Shown here in pieces: positions 6,773 to 14,965 of a stretch of DNA of 22,936 nt. The DNA comes from an uncultured Ruminococcus sp. (GTDB lineage: Bacteria > Bacillota > Clostridia > Oscillospirales > CAG-272), in the NCBI GenBank assembly GCA_902783755.1, contig CACZSC010000073.1:1-22936 (forward strand), in the 5' to 3' direction. Both the position numbers and the translations under genes were made by a program. Within the stretch, counting starts at the first letter, position 1. Every line of letters begins with the position of its first letter. The notes beneath the pieces are model-generated. The model was given only the letters and a program-made list of their open reading frames with translations. It had not been told where the DNA came from and searched no databases.

Positions 6773-9733
6773 TCAGTCGAGCACGATTATATTATCAAAG
6801 AGTTCAGGAACTTCCCTGATCTTGGAGGATCCCACGGTGCATCTGTAGCCCTGACTGTAGATCTCGTCGAAGACCGCTGCCGTTTCCCTGAACTGTTCGA
6901 GGGTGATGCCCAGCATCTCCGACCTTTCTCTCACCACATCCTCGTATGTCACGCCGGAGATATACGCCGCGAAGGACCGCGCCGCCTTCTGTACGGATGA
7001 CATGGGCCTGTCGAATTTCGAGAACGCACCTATGACGCCCTTCGTCATCTCTGTCTCGTCAGCCTCATAGTTCCTCACGAACTCTCCGATCTTTGAGTAG
7101 ACCTCGTCGGTCTCCTTCAGATTGGGATCCCTGAATGAGGTGAACGACACGTTCCCGGAATCAGCCGCTATGGAGCATCCGCATCCGTAGGCGCCGCCCT
7201 TGACCCTGATCTGCTGGTACAGATAGTCGATGTCGACGCTGTTCTTCACCACGTTGAGAACGCCGGAAGGTTTGAATCCGGCCTTTCTCATGTTTCCGGA
7301 TCTCGCCACATACTGCACACGGGACGCGATTATGACGCCTTCGTTCCTGCACACGGGAACGTATTCCTCAGGCTCGCCCAGATATTCCCTGTCAAGGCCC
7401 TCAAGGGCGCCCATGAGGGCGGGAAGGTTCTCTTCTACCGCGCGGCATCCCGTTTCGTCCGCCGCCAGACTGAGGATGGCGTTCGAGGGATCGAATATGA
7501 AGTTCTTGGTCTTTATGAGGTTTTCCTTCAGTTCATCGTACCTGTCGTCGAAGTTCTCAAGAAGATCCGAAACGAACTGATAGAACTCTATGCCGCCCAG
7601 CTGCTCGTTGAGGCAACCTGTCTTCGAGAAGTAGGAACGGGTCCTGGCAGCAGCCACGGAACTCCCCGAGAACATGATCTCCCTCTGCTTTTCGGACTTG
7701 ACCTCGGCTATGATGGCCTTCAGCCTGGTCCTATCGTCGAGCTTTGATGACGTGAGTATCTCGGCAGAGGTCTCTGCAGCGTATGCGACCTTGTCGCTCA
7801 GCACTCTCATCTTGATTCCGAAGAATGCTCTGTATCCGTCGGCAGCTCCGTATTTCCCGATGATGCAGGGCTCGAAGGTAAGGCTTCCGGTGTTCAGGCT
7901 GATGTCTATACTCAGGTCCTCGAAGCTCCTCTTTTCCGTATCCACCCGTCCGAGCACCGCCATGAGCAGTCCGGCATAGGGAACGTATTTATGGGGAAGC
8001 TTTCCGAAATCGAAATACAGGTTGGCGTATGTGATGCCGTTCGTGTCTACGTCGTGGAACACTGTCTTCACGCCGGCCACGGTCTTTTCCTCGTTGAAGA
8101 AAGGAACTGTCTCCGGTGAAATGTCAGATCTCTCAAGGTACGGGATGCAGTTCAGCTCCTCCTCAGTGGGAGGCATGGACTGGTATTCCCGGAGGGCTTT
8201 CGCCTCGGAAACGATCCTGCCGATCTCTTCCGGAGCCAGGCCCTTTTTGTATTCCGCGAGCTTTTCCGCGAGTTCCCTGTTCTTTCTGTCAGTGAGCCCC
8301 TTCTCGGGCACAAGCGTCAGGATCATGGTGTGGTTCGAGTCCAGGATGTACTTTCTCACGATGTCCTCGTAGTACCCTGTCCCGATAAGACCCTTGAGCT
8401 TCTCTATGTCATCCAGGAAATGGAGATATGTGAACGCGGCAGAATCGTCGTACAGCCATGACTGGAGCATATTGATGCAGTAGTCCAGACCCTTCGGGAA
8501 ACCGCCGTAGTTCGCTTCGCGGAAATTGAACTCCGCCACGTTCAGGGCAGCTCTGATGGCCTTCTCGTTTATGCCCTTCTCCACCTCTTTTGCCAGAGTG
8601 TCCCTGACGATGTCAACAAAGCTGCCCAGATCCTCCTCCTTTGCGTTCTTTACGATCACCGAGAAGGTGTTCTCTAACATATGGCCCGAGAAACCGCCGT
8701 ATATGTCCTCTCCGATGCCGGCGTTCACAAGAGCAGTCTTTACAGGCGCGAAATCGGAGTTCACCAGCACCGTGGAAAGGACATCGCAGGCCCTCTTCTC
8801 CAGAACGTCGAGGGACGAGCCGGCCATGGTGTTGAAGGCGAAGAAAGCCTTGCCCTCAAGATCATCGCTCTCGCCGCCGTCATAAACGCTCCTGCAGTAT
8901 CTGGGCTCCTTTGAGTTCCAGCGGGGCTGGGGCCTGATCTCAGGCCTGAAGTCTATCTCGTCGAAGTTCGAGAGATATTCCTCGTCCATGAACTTGAGCC
9001 TTTCATCCATGTCACAGTTCCCGTATACGAAGATGTAGGAGTTTGACGGATGGTAGAATGTCCTGTGAAAATTCAGGAATTCCTCATAGGAGAGCTCGGG
9101 AATCACCTCGGGGTCGCCGCCGGAGTTCACGCCGTATGTGGTGTCCGGCTGCAGGTGCAGATTGATCTCATCATCGATGATGCCTTCCGGCGAGGACATG
9201 GCTCCTTTCATCTCGCTGTAAACGACGCCGTTGATCCTGAGCTCGTCGTCGGCGCTGTCCAGCTCATAGTGCCAGCCTTCCTGCATGAAGGTGAACTTGC
9301 TCTTGTATATGTTCGGATAGAACACAGAATCCATATATACGTGCATCAGGTTCCTGAAATCCTTGTCGTTGCAGGACGCCACGGGATATATGGTCTTGTC
9401 CGGGAATGTCATGGCGTTGAGAAAAGTCTGCAGTGAGCTTTTAGCCAGGGCCATGAAGGGGTCTCTCGACGGATAGTTCTTCGATCCGTTGAGGACGCTG
9501 TGCTCTATGATATGCGGTACGCCGGTGCTGTTTGAAGGCGGTGTCTTGAATGCGGCACAGAACATCTTGTTCTCATCGTCGTTTGCCATGAGGCAGACTC
9601 TTGCCCCGGATTTTCTGTGTCTGAGGATGATCCCGGCGGTCTTTATATCCCCGAGATACTCCTCGTATACAAGCTCGTAGGCGCTGTTGGGCGCCAGATC
9701 CGCGTAGGATCCTATGATCTTCTTTTCTGACAT
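6773..9733 (-). CDS. M16C zinc metallopeptidase, PreP-like (insulinase family)
   Basis: A 986-residue cytosolic peptidase of the pitrilysin/insulinase superfamily, C subfamily, which degrades short peptides inside a closed two-bowl chamber. The inverted zinc motif HIIEH is at 74-78 (His74, Glu77, His78), and the third ligand Glu174 (VYSEMKGA) follows 96 residues later, as in PreP. The C-terminal half contains YQQIRVKGGAYGCG, the Arg/Tyr substrate-binding signature. The total length fits a complete two-half enzyme. ATG 9733 is preferred to the longer frame opening at 9889: AAGGGG lies before it, the homology starts there (MSEKKIIGSYADL), and the promoter at 9767-9795 lies inside the extension. 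There is no signal peptide. It is divergent from the YgjV-like gene and transcribed alone. Confidence 0.94.
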   Translation of the reverse strand: MSEKKIIGSYADLAPNSAYELVYEEYLGDIKTAGIILRHRKSGARVCLMANDDENKMFCAAFKTPPSNSTGVPHIIEHSVLNGSKNYPSRDPFMALAKSSLQTFLNAMTFPDKTIYPVASCNDKDFRNLMHVYMDSVFYPNIYKSKFTFMQEGWHYELDSADDELRINGVVYSEMKGAMSSPEGIIDDEINLHLQPDTTYGVNSGGDPEVIPELSYEEFLNFHRTFYHPSNSYIFVYGNCDMDERLKFMDEEYLSNFDEIDFRPEIRPQPRWNSKEPRYCRSVYDGGESDDLEGKAFFAFNTMAGSSLDVLEKRACDVLSTVLVNSDFAPVKTALVNAGIGEDIYGGFSGHMLENTFSVIVKNAKEEDLGSFVDIVRDTLAKEVEKGINEKAIRAALNVAEFNFREANYGGFPKGLDYCINMLQSWLYDDSAAFTYLHFLDDIEKLKGLIGTGYYEDIVRKYILDSNHTMILTLVPEKGLTDRKNRELAEKLAEYKKGLAPEEIGRIVSEAKALREYQSMPPTEEELNCIPYLERSDISPETVPFFNEEKTVAGVKTVFHDVDTNGITYANLYFDFGKLPHKYVPYAGLLMAVLGRVDTEKRSFEDLSIDISLNTGSLTFEPCIIGKYGAADGYRAFFGIKMRVLSDKVAYAAETSAEILTSSKLDDRTRLKAIIAEVKSEKQREIMFSGSSVAAARTRSYFSKTGCLNEQLGGIEFYQFVSDLLENFDDRYDELKENLIKTKNFIFDPSNAILSLAADETGCRAVEENLPALMGALEGLDREYLGEPEEYVPVCRNEGVIIASRVQYVARSGNMRKAGFKPSGVLNVVKNSVDIDYLYQQIRVKGGAYGCGCSIAADSGNVSFTSFRDPNLKETDEVYSKIGEFVRNYEADETEMTKGVIGAFSKFDRPMSSVQKAARSFAAYISGVTYEDVVRERSEMLGITLEQFRETAAVFDEIYSQGYRCTVGSSKIREVPELFDNIIVLD

Positions 9734-9766
9734 GGTGTTCCCCTTTTCTTTTTGTATTTCCTTCCG

Positions 9767-9795
9767 ATTATACCGCAATTCCGGGCTCCCCGCAA
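9767..9795 (-). promoter_or_regulatory. Promoter of the M16C peptidase gene
   Basis: On the minus strand TTGCGG (9790-9795) and a perfect TATAAT (9767-9772) are 17 bases apart, upstream of the chosen ATG at 9733. Confidence 0.7.
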
Positions 9796-9860
9796 TAGCC
9801 GTTTCGGGGACATGGCGGAAACCTGACGCCCCCCGTCCCCGGCCGGACGTAAATTTCCTG

Positions 9861-9889
9861 TTGCATTTTCCGCCGGATATGTGTATCAT
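9861..9889 (+). promoter_or_regulatory. Promoter of the YgjV-like gene
   Basis: TTGCAT (9861-9866) and TATCAT (9884-9889) are 17 bases apart, about 57 bases before the likely start codon. The same -10 sequence recurs in the putative promoter of the ABC operon. Confidence 0.55.
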
Positions 9890-9945
9890 GTTTCAGCAGG
9901 TCCCGGATACGCCGTGACCGCAGATTTTTCCCGGAGATGACCGAC

Positions 9946-10476
9946 ATGCCTGATATAAGATTCATACTGGGACAGGTGTTTTCCCTTCTCGCTGCCCTGT
10001 GCTTCGCCTATTCCACGTTCGGAAAGACGAAGAGCCGGATCGTGCTCTGGCAGACCGTATACGCAGTGGTGTACTCGGTGGCGAGCGCCTTCCTCGGAGG
10101 CTATTCCGCCATCGCCGCGAACCTTCTCAGCGGGGTGAGGAACATACTGGAACTCAAGGGCAAGCTCACGAAGTGGGCCCTCGGGATCATATGCGCCCTG
10201 ATAATCGCCCTGGGCATACTGACGAACTCCAACGGTTGGATCGGCATACTCCCGATCACCGCGTCCGTGATATACTCCATCCTCATATATGCCACGAAAT
10301 CCGTCCGCGGGATGCATATCGCCGTTATGATAAACATGGTCCAGTGGGCGGTATTCGATTTCGTGATCAGGGCATACCCTTCCCTGGTGCTCGATATAGT
10401 CATCATAGTCCTGACCGCCGTGAATTACATCCGCGAACGGATCAGGGACAGAAAAGCAGAGACGGAAGACCGGTAA
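9946..10476 (+). CDS. YgjV-family integral membrane protein
   Basis: A 176-residue membrane protein with about five to six hydrophobic segments and short loops. It resembles the YgjV/Imp-YgjV family: an early FSLLAALCFAYSTFGKTKS segment, the NLLSGVRN motif between helices, and a basic, charged C-terminus (RERIRDRKAE). The function of this family is not established. ATG 9946 is preferred to ATG 9937 because GGAG at 9933-9936 then has a 9-base spacing; with the earlier ATG the ribosome site would touch the start codon. The difference is three residues. It stands alone, divergent from the peptidase and separated from the ABC operon by 196 bases. Confidence 0.8.
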   Translation: MPDIRFILGQVFSLLAALCFAYSTFGKTKSRIVLWQTVYAVVYSVASAFLGGYSAIAANLLSGVRNILELKGKLTKWALGIICALIIALGILTNSNGWIGILPITASVIYSILIYATKSVRGMHIAVMINMVQWAVFDFVIRAYPSLVLDIVIIVLTAVNYIRERIRDRKAETEDR

Positions 10477-10509
10477 CTCCCTTCGGGGAAGGCGCCGGCT
10501 TTTTCCTTT
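10469..10509 (+). terminator. Possible weak terminator after the YgjV-like gene
   Basis: CCTTC-GGG-GAAGG (10480-10492), flanked by CCGG on both sides, is followed by TTTTTCC and TTTTT from 10500. The stem is short and interrupted, so termination may be partial. Confidence 0.45.
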
Positions 10510-10512
10510 TTC

Positions 10513-10557
10513 ATGCAATTGTTGCATTTGTGTTGCAAAAATCAAAATCTATTGCAA
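10513..10557. promoter_or_regulatory. Cluster of TTGCAA-type palindromes, candidate operator
   Basis: ATGCAA-TTG-TTGCAT (10513-10527) is a perfect inverted repeat. TTGCAA, itself a palindrome, recurs at 10533-10538 and 10552-10557, and the last copy doubles as the putative -35 box. Such a cluster is a reasonable binding site for a dimeric repressor, for example a MarR-type protein, but no regulator gene lies nearby. Confidence 0.45.
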
Positions 10558-10580
10558 TCAGTTCCCAACAGATATATCAT
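10552..10580 (+). promoter_or_regulatory. Probable promoter of the ABC exporter operon
   Basis: TTGCAA (10552-10557) and TATCAT (10575-10580) are 17 bases apart. Transcription would begin near 10587, just at the first leader hairpin. Confidence 0.5.
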
Positions 10581-10583
10581 GAA

Positions 10584-10643
10584 GAGTGGCCGCGGTCCTG
10601 TGTGCGCGGCCTCAGAAGCATTCTCCTTACCCGCCGGCCACTC
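10584..10643 (+). promoter_or_regulatory. ABC operon leader with two mutually exclusive hairpins
   Basis: Stem A is GGCCGCG (10588-10594) with CGCGGCC (10605-10611), seven GC pairs and a 10-base loop. Stem B is GAGTGGCCG (10584-10592) with CGGCCACTC (10635-10643), nine pairs, extendable by three more around one bulged C. Both use the same 5' arm, so only one can form. No T-run follows either stem. This suggests a regulatory leader, but the class is unknown. Confidence 0.45.
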
Positions 10644-10672
10644 CCGGCAAAGCAAGATATTATGCAACCATC

Positions 10673-12502
10673 ATGAAGACAGAAAAGAAATTATCAAAGA
10701 CAAAGCTGATACATATGTTCATGAAGAACAGCAGACGGCATTTCGTGATAAGCATCGTCGCATCACTGATAGCCACGGTCTGTTCTCTCGTCATACCCAA
10801 ACTCATCAGCTACTCGGTGGACTCGGTCATAGGCGACCTGCCTCCTGAATCCCCAATCATAGCGCAGGTGTTCGAGAAACTGTCTGCCGTCCTGGGAACA
10901 GGAGCGGACGGCAAGCCAGGTCTCTGGATCCTTGCCGTATCCATAGCAATACTCGCGCTGCTCATGTGCATATTCAGATATATGGACACCGTGTTCATCA
11001 GGCGCGGCTCCGAGACCCTTTCTGAAAACATGAGGAACATGCTCTTCAGGCATATAATGAAGATACCCATGTCCTGGTTCTCGGCCCACCAGACAGGGGA
11101 CCTGATCCAAAGATCCACCTCTGATGTGGAGACCCTGCGGGACTTTCTGTCCACGCAGCTGACTCAGGTCATCCGCACGGTCATAATCATAGTTTTCTCC
11201 CTGGTGTTCATGTTCAACATCAACACCACCCTGTCCCTCATCGCCCTCATATTCATCCCGATCATCATCGGATACTCGATATTCTTCCACCTTAAGATAT
11301 CGAAGAGCTTTGAGGAAGCGGACCAGAACGAAGGCAAGCTGACGGCAATCTGCCAGGAGAACCTGACGGGCGTCCGGGTGGTCCGTGCGTTCGGCCGCGA
11401 AAAGACGGAAATCAGCAAGTACGAGAAACAGAACGAAAAGTATACGGGGATCTGGATAAGGCTCGGAAAGTACATAACCTGGTTCTGGGCCGCCGGAGAT
11501 GTCATCACCGGGCTCCAGATGATATCGGTCATAGTCCTGGGCACGGTCATATGCGTTGAAGGACAGATCACGGTGGGAGATCTGATCTCCTTCATACTGT
11601 ACAACTCCATGCTGGAATGGCCGGTCAGGATGATAGGCAGGACCATCGCCAACATGAGCCGGGCGGGCGTGTCCGTGGGAAGGATCGGGGAGATCCTGTC
11701 CGCCGAACAGGAAACGGACGCGGAAGACGCCGTGGACTGTCCTCAGGACGGAGACATAGAATTCTCCCATGTGTCGTTCTCCTTTGACGGGGAAACGAAG
11801 ATCCTTGACGACATTTCACTGAAGATACCCGCCGGATCCACTTTAGGCATCATAGGCATGACCGGCTCAGGCAAGTCCACCCTGGCCGCTCTCCTCACAA
11901 GGCTCTACGAGCTCGAGGAAGGCTGCGGCGCCATAACGGTGGGCGGTATAGATATAAGGAATATAAAACTGGATTCCCTTAGGAAGACCATAGGGATCGT
12001 CCACCAGGAGCCTTTCCTGTTCTCTAAGACCCTCGGAGAAAACATCGGAATAACCTTCGAGAACCCGGCTGAAAGGATCCTGGAAATAAAGGAAGCCGCC
12101 CAGGCTGCATGTCTCGGCGAAACCATCGAGGGATTCGCCAAGGGATACGACACGCCGGTGGGCGAAAGAGGCGTCACCCTTTCTGGAGGCCAGAAGCAGA
12201 GAGCCGCCATCGCGCGGGTGCTGGCCCAGGGCTCTCCCGTCATGGTGTTCGACGACTCCCTGTCCGCAGTCGACAGCGAAACCGACGCGAAGATCAGGCG
12301 CTCCCTTGCGGAAAGGACGTCCGACACCACGGTCATCCTCATTTCCCACAGGATACAGACACTGATGAACTCTGACAACATAATAGTCATGTCCGGCGGA
12401 AGGATCACCGAGTCCGGCCGGCATGAAGACCTCATAAAAACAGACGGGATGTACAGGGCGATATTCGACCTGCAGAGCTACGCCGGAGAGGAGGATGAGT
12501 GA
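10673..12502 (+). CDS. ABC exporter half-transporter (degenerate-site subunit)
   Basis: A 609-residue half-transporter: a six-helix membrane domain at about 20-350 and a nucleotide-binding domain at about 360-609. Motifs are Walker A GMTGSGKST (395-403), signature LSGGQ (503-507), Walker B VMVFDD (Asp527-Asp528) and switch His559. Asp528 replaces the usual catalytic Glu, the mark of the low-activity site in heterodimeric exporters such as TM287/288 and BmrCD. ATG 10673 is chosen because homology begins with MKTEKKLSK. A frame open from GTG 10586 would add 29 residues with no membrane or family character. The ribosome site is poor. It should pair with the next gene, whose start overlaps its stop, to export a hydrophobic compound, peptide or lipid. 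The substrate is unknown. Confidence 0.9.
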   Translation: MKTEKKLSKTKLIHMFMKNSRRHFVISIVASLIATVCSLVIPKLISYSVDSVIGDLPPESPIIAQVFEKLSAVLGTGADGKPGLWILAVSIAILALLMCIFRYMDTVFIRRGSETLSENMRNMLFRHIMKIPMSWFSAHQTGDLIQRSTSDVETLRDFLSTQLTQVIRTVIIIVFSLVFMFNINTTLSLIALIFIPIIIGYSIFFHLKISKSFEEADQNEGKLTAICQENLTGVRVVRAFGREKTEISKYEKQNEKYTGIWIRLGKYITWFWAAGDVITGLQMISVIVLGTVICVEGQITVGDLISFILYNSMLEWPVRMIGRTIANMSRAGVSVGRIGEILSAEQETDAEDAVDCPQDGDIEFSHVSFSFDGETKILDDISLKIPAGSTLGIIGMTGSGKSTLAALLTRLYELEEGCGAITVGGIDIRNIKLDSLRKTIGIVHQEPFLFSKTLGENIGITFENPAERILEIKEAAQAACLGETIEGFAKGYDTPVGERGVTLSGGQKQRAAIARVLAQGSPVMVFDDSLSAVDSETDAKIRRSLAERTSDTTVILISHRIQTLMNSDNIIVMSGGRITESGRHEDLIKTDGMYRAIFDLQSYAGEEDE

Positions 12503-14343
12503 TGGACGACAACACCCCTCTCTTCACCAAGCATCTGAAGGGATTCGGCATACCGAAGCTCCTCCCCTTCCTGAAAAAGTACAGGGTCCCCCTGTTCTTC
12601 ATGGCCGTGCTGCAAGTGGCGGCATCCGTTCTCAGCATCCTGTTTCCGAAGTTCCAGGAATACGCCATAAACAACTACGTCACCCCCGGCATCACGGAAG
12701 GTATCGTGACCTTTGCGGTAGTATATGCCGCAGTGCTGATAATCAAATGCGGTCTTGACGCCATAAGCATGTACATCGGCACCGTGATGGAAATGAAGAT
12801 AGGCAGGGATTTGAAGCAGGCTTCGTTCAATCACCTGCAGACCCTTTCCTTCTCCTATTTCAACCGCAATTCCGTGGGTTACATCGTATCGAGGGTATCC
12901 AGCGACACCAATCGCATAGGGACTCTCGTGTCCTGGGAATTCATAGGCATACTTTGGAACTTCACATATGCGGCCGGATCCCTCGTTATCATGTTCCTGA
13001 CGAACCCCGGGCTGGCGGCCCTGGTCATGGTCATCGTTCCCGCGCTGGTCGTGGTGATATCCATAATGCAGAAAAAGCTTCTGATTGCCAACCGGGAGAT
13101 ACGCGAGGAGAACTCGAAGATCTCCGGCGGTTTCAACGAGGGCATCACCGGAGCAAGGACCATAAAGACCCTGGCTACAGGCGACAAGATGTATTCGGAG
13201 TTTTCCGACATGACGCGGAAGATGAAGAAAGTATCCGTAAGAGACGCGAGGATCAGAGGCACCATCACACTCACTCTTAACCTAGCTGCCTACATCGCGC
13301 TGGCAGTGGTGGTGAAGGTAGGCGGAGACATGACCGCCGAACAGGTCATGACCATAGGGACTCTTTCCATGTTCATGACATACGCTCTCGGGCTCATGGA
13401 GCCGGTGCGCTGGGTCATAGACTCCCTTGCCGAACTGACGACCATTCAGGTCAACATCGAAAGGTTCTTCGGACTTCTTGAGACAGAGCCCGACGTGAAG
13501 GACACTCCGGAGGTCACCGAGAAATACGGCGACATCCTGGAGCCGAAGCGTGAGAACTGGGAGGAAATAAAGGGAGACATAGAATTCGACAATGTCACCT
13601 TCAAGTACCCCGACGGCGAGGAATACGTGCTCCGCGACTTCAATTTGAAGATTCCCCAGGGCACGAACGTAGCCATAGTCGGGGAGACAGGAGCCGGGAA
13701 ATCCACCATCGTGAACCTGGTATGCAGGTTCTTCGAGCCCACGGAAGGCCGCGTGCTCATAGACGGAAGAGACGCCAGGGAGCGTTCCCAGCTGTGGCTG
13801 CACTCCAGCATCGGATATGTGCTCCAGACCCCGCATCTGTTCTCGGGCACCATCCGGGACAACATGAGATACGGGAAACCGGACGCCACGGACGAGGAGA
13901 TAATGGAAGCCCTGCGGATCGTGTCCGCTGACGAGATCGTCAGCAGGAGCAAGGACGGACTGGACACCGAGGTGGGTGAAGGCGGCGACCTGCTCTCCAC
14001 CGGTGAAAAGCAGCTCATTTCCTTCGCACGGGCCATAATCTGCGACCCGAAGATACTGATCCTGGACGAGGCCACCTCCTCAATTGACTCCTTCACGGAG
14101 CAGATAATCCAGGATTCCATAAAGACCGTCACCGAAGGAAGGACCTCCTTCGTGATAGCCCACAGGCTCTCCACCGTGAGGAACGCCGACGTCATTCTCG
14201 TCGTAAAGGACGGAAAGATAATCGAGCAGGGAAAGCACAAGACCCTTATGAAGCTGAAGGGATATTACTACGATCTCTATACACAGCAGTACAGGGACGA
14301 GGCGACGGCAAGCTATTTCGATAAGCTCAGGACAAAGTCCTGA
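12502..14343 (+). CDS. ABC exporter half-transporter (catalytic-site subunit)
   Basis: A 613-residue partner of the preceding protein: membrane helices at about 30-320, nucleotide-binding domain at about 355-590. Walker A is GETGAGKST (394-402), Walker B ILILDE has the catalytic Glu523, and the switch His is 554. The signature is changed to LSTGEKQ (498-504) from LSGGQ(Q/R)Q. The altered signature faces the Asp-type Walker B of the partner, so the heterodimer has one degenerate and one functional ATP site. The ATG at 12502 overlaps the upstream TGA by one base, with GGAGAGGAGG about 7 bases before it, giving translational coupling. A linker of about 25 residues before the nucleotide-binding domain (ending LEPKRENWEEIKGD) is longer than usual. 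Confidence 0.92.
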   Translation: MDDNTPLFTKHLKGFGIPKLLPFLKKYRVPLFFMAVLQVAASVLSILFPKFQEYAINNYVTPGITEGIVTFAVVYAAVLIIKCGLDAISMYIGTVMEMKIGRDLKQASFNHLQTLSFSYFNRNSVGYIVSRVSSDTNRIGTLVSWEFIGILWNFTYAAGSLVIMFLTNPGLAALVMVIVPALVVVISIMQKKLLIANREIREENSKISGGFNEGITGARTIKTLATGDKMYSEFSDMTRKMKKVSVRDARIRGTITLTLNLAAYIALAVVVKVGGDMTAEQVMTIGTLSMFMTYALGLMEPVRWVIDSLAELTTIQVNIERFFGLLETEPDVKDTPEVTEKYGDILEPKRENWEEIKGDIEFDNVTFKYPDGEEYVLRDFNLKIPQGTNVAIVGETGAGKSTIVNLVCRFFEPTEGRVLIDGRDARERSQLWLHSSIGYVLQTPHLFSGTIRDNMRYGKPDATDEEIMEALRIVSADEIVSRSKDGLDTEVGEGGDLLSTGEKQLISFARAIICDPKILILDEATSSIDSFTEQIIQDSIKTVTEGRTSFVIAHRLSTVRNADVILVVKDGKIIEQGKHKTLMKLKGYYYDLYTQQYRDEATASYFDKLRTKS

Positions 14344-14354
14344 CGGAGGCATGT

Positions 14355-14867
14355 ATGAATATCGAGATCGAAAGGAAATTCCTCATAAAGCTGCCGGATG
14401 AAAAACTGCTCAGGCGGCAGGAAGGCATACGGATGATCAGGATCACCCAGACATACCTTGCCCCCCTTTCGGAGGACATAACCAACAGACGGGTAAGAAG
14501 GATCGTGGAAAACGGAGAAACTTCCTATACCTATACGGAGAAAAAGAGGATATCCTCCGTCAGCCGCGAGGAGAACGAGCGGGAGATCAGCCCGGAGGAA
14601 TACTCACGCAGGCTCAGTGAAGCTGTAAGCTTTCTCGAAAAGATCAGATATTCGTTTCCCTACGGGGACCATGTGATCGAGATAGATATCTATCCGGTCA
14701 TCTTCGGCGGGAAGGCGCTGGAAGGTTCTGCCATCCTCGAAGTGGAGCTGCGGAGCGAGGACGAAAAGTTCACGATCCCGGACTTCATCGAGGTCATAAA
14801 GGAAGTGACCGGCATGAAAAAGTATTCCAACATGAGGCTCGCGAAAAAGCTGCGCCGGAAGGATTAG
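14355..14867 (+). CDS. CYTH-domain phosphohydrolase/cyclase-like protein
   Basis: A 170-residue CYTH protein, the superfamily of class IV adenylate cyclase, thiamine triphosphatase and inorganic tripolyphosphatase. These proteins form a beta tunnel that binds a triphosphate and metal ions. The signature ExExK is Glu4-Ile-Glu6-Arg-Lys8. Later basic and acidic strands also fit: NRRVRRI, YTYTEKKR, VIEIDIYP and LEVELRSE. Bacterial relatives of this size mostly act as tripolyphosphatases; cyclase activity is less likely but cannot be excluded. GGAGG lies 5 bases before the ATG, and the gene begins 11 bases after the second ABC gene, so it is the third gene of that operon. A functional link with the exporter is not obvious. 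Confidence 0.88.
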   Translation: MNIEIERKFLIKLPDEKLLRRQEGIRMIRITQTYLAPLSEDITNRRVRRIVENGETSYTYTEKKRISSVSREENEREISPEEYSRRLSEAVSFLEKIRYSFPYGDHVIEIDIYPVIFGGKALEGSAILEVELRSEDEKFTIPDFIEVIKEVTGMKKYSNMRLAKKLRRKD

Positions 14868-14890
14868 CCTGCCGCATACTAGACAGAACA

Positions 14891-14946
14891 AAGAAAAAGG
14901 AGACTGCCAGGCCTGTGATATCAGGTCCGGCGGTCTCCTGCTTTAA
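14891..14946. terminator. Long terminator hairpin, mainly for the deoD operon
   Basis: GGAGACTGCC (14899-14908) pairs with GGCGGTCTCC (14929-14938), with one G-U pair, and continues inward through CCTG/CAGG around TGATAT. On the minus strand it is followed by TTTTTCTTTGTT, a strong T-tract just after deoD. On the plus strand the tail (TGCTTTAA) is weaker but may still end the ABC-CYTH transcript. Confidence 0.88.
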
Positions 14947-14965
14947 TTCAGGATAATACTGTTCT

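Noticed and set aside
9734..9889. 52-residue N-terminal extension of the M16C peptidase
   Set aside because: A promoter with a perfect -10 box lies inside it, and homology plus a ribosome site start at ATG 9733.
10513..10848. Plus-strand open frame overlapping the ABC leader and the start of the first ABC gene
   Set aside because: It is out of frame with the ABC gene, lacks a ribosome site and has no recognisable features.
10763..11770. Minus-strand open frame of 335 codons inside the first ABC gene
   Set aside because: It is antisense to conserved ABC transporter sequence, and its His/Asp/Gly-rich product resembles no protein family.
12241..12270. Asp in place of the Walker B Glu as a sign of a broken ABC gene
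   Set aside because: The change is matched by the altered signature in the partner subunit and is normal for heterodimeric exporters.
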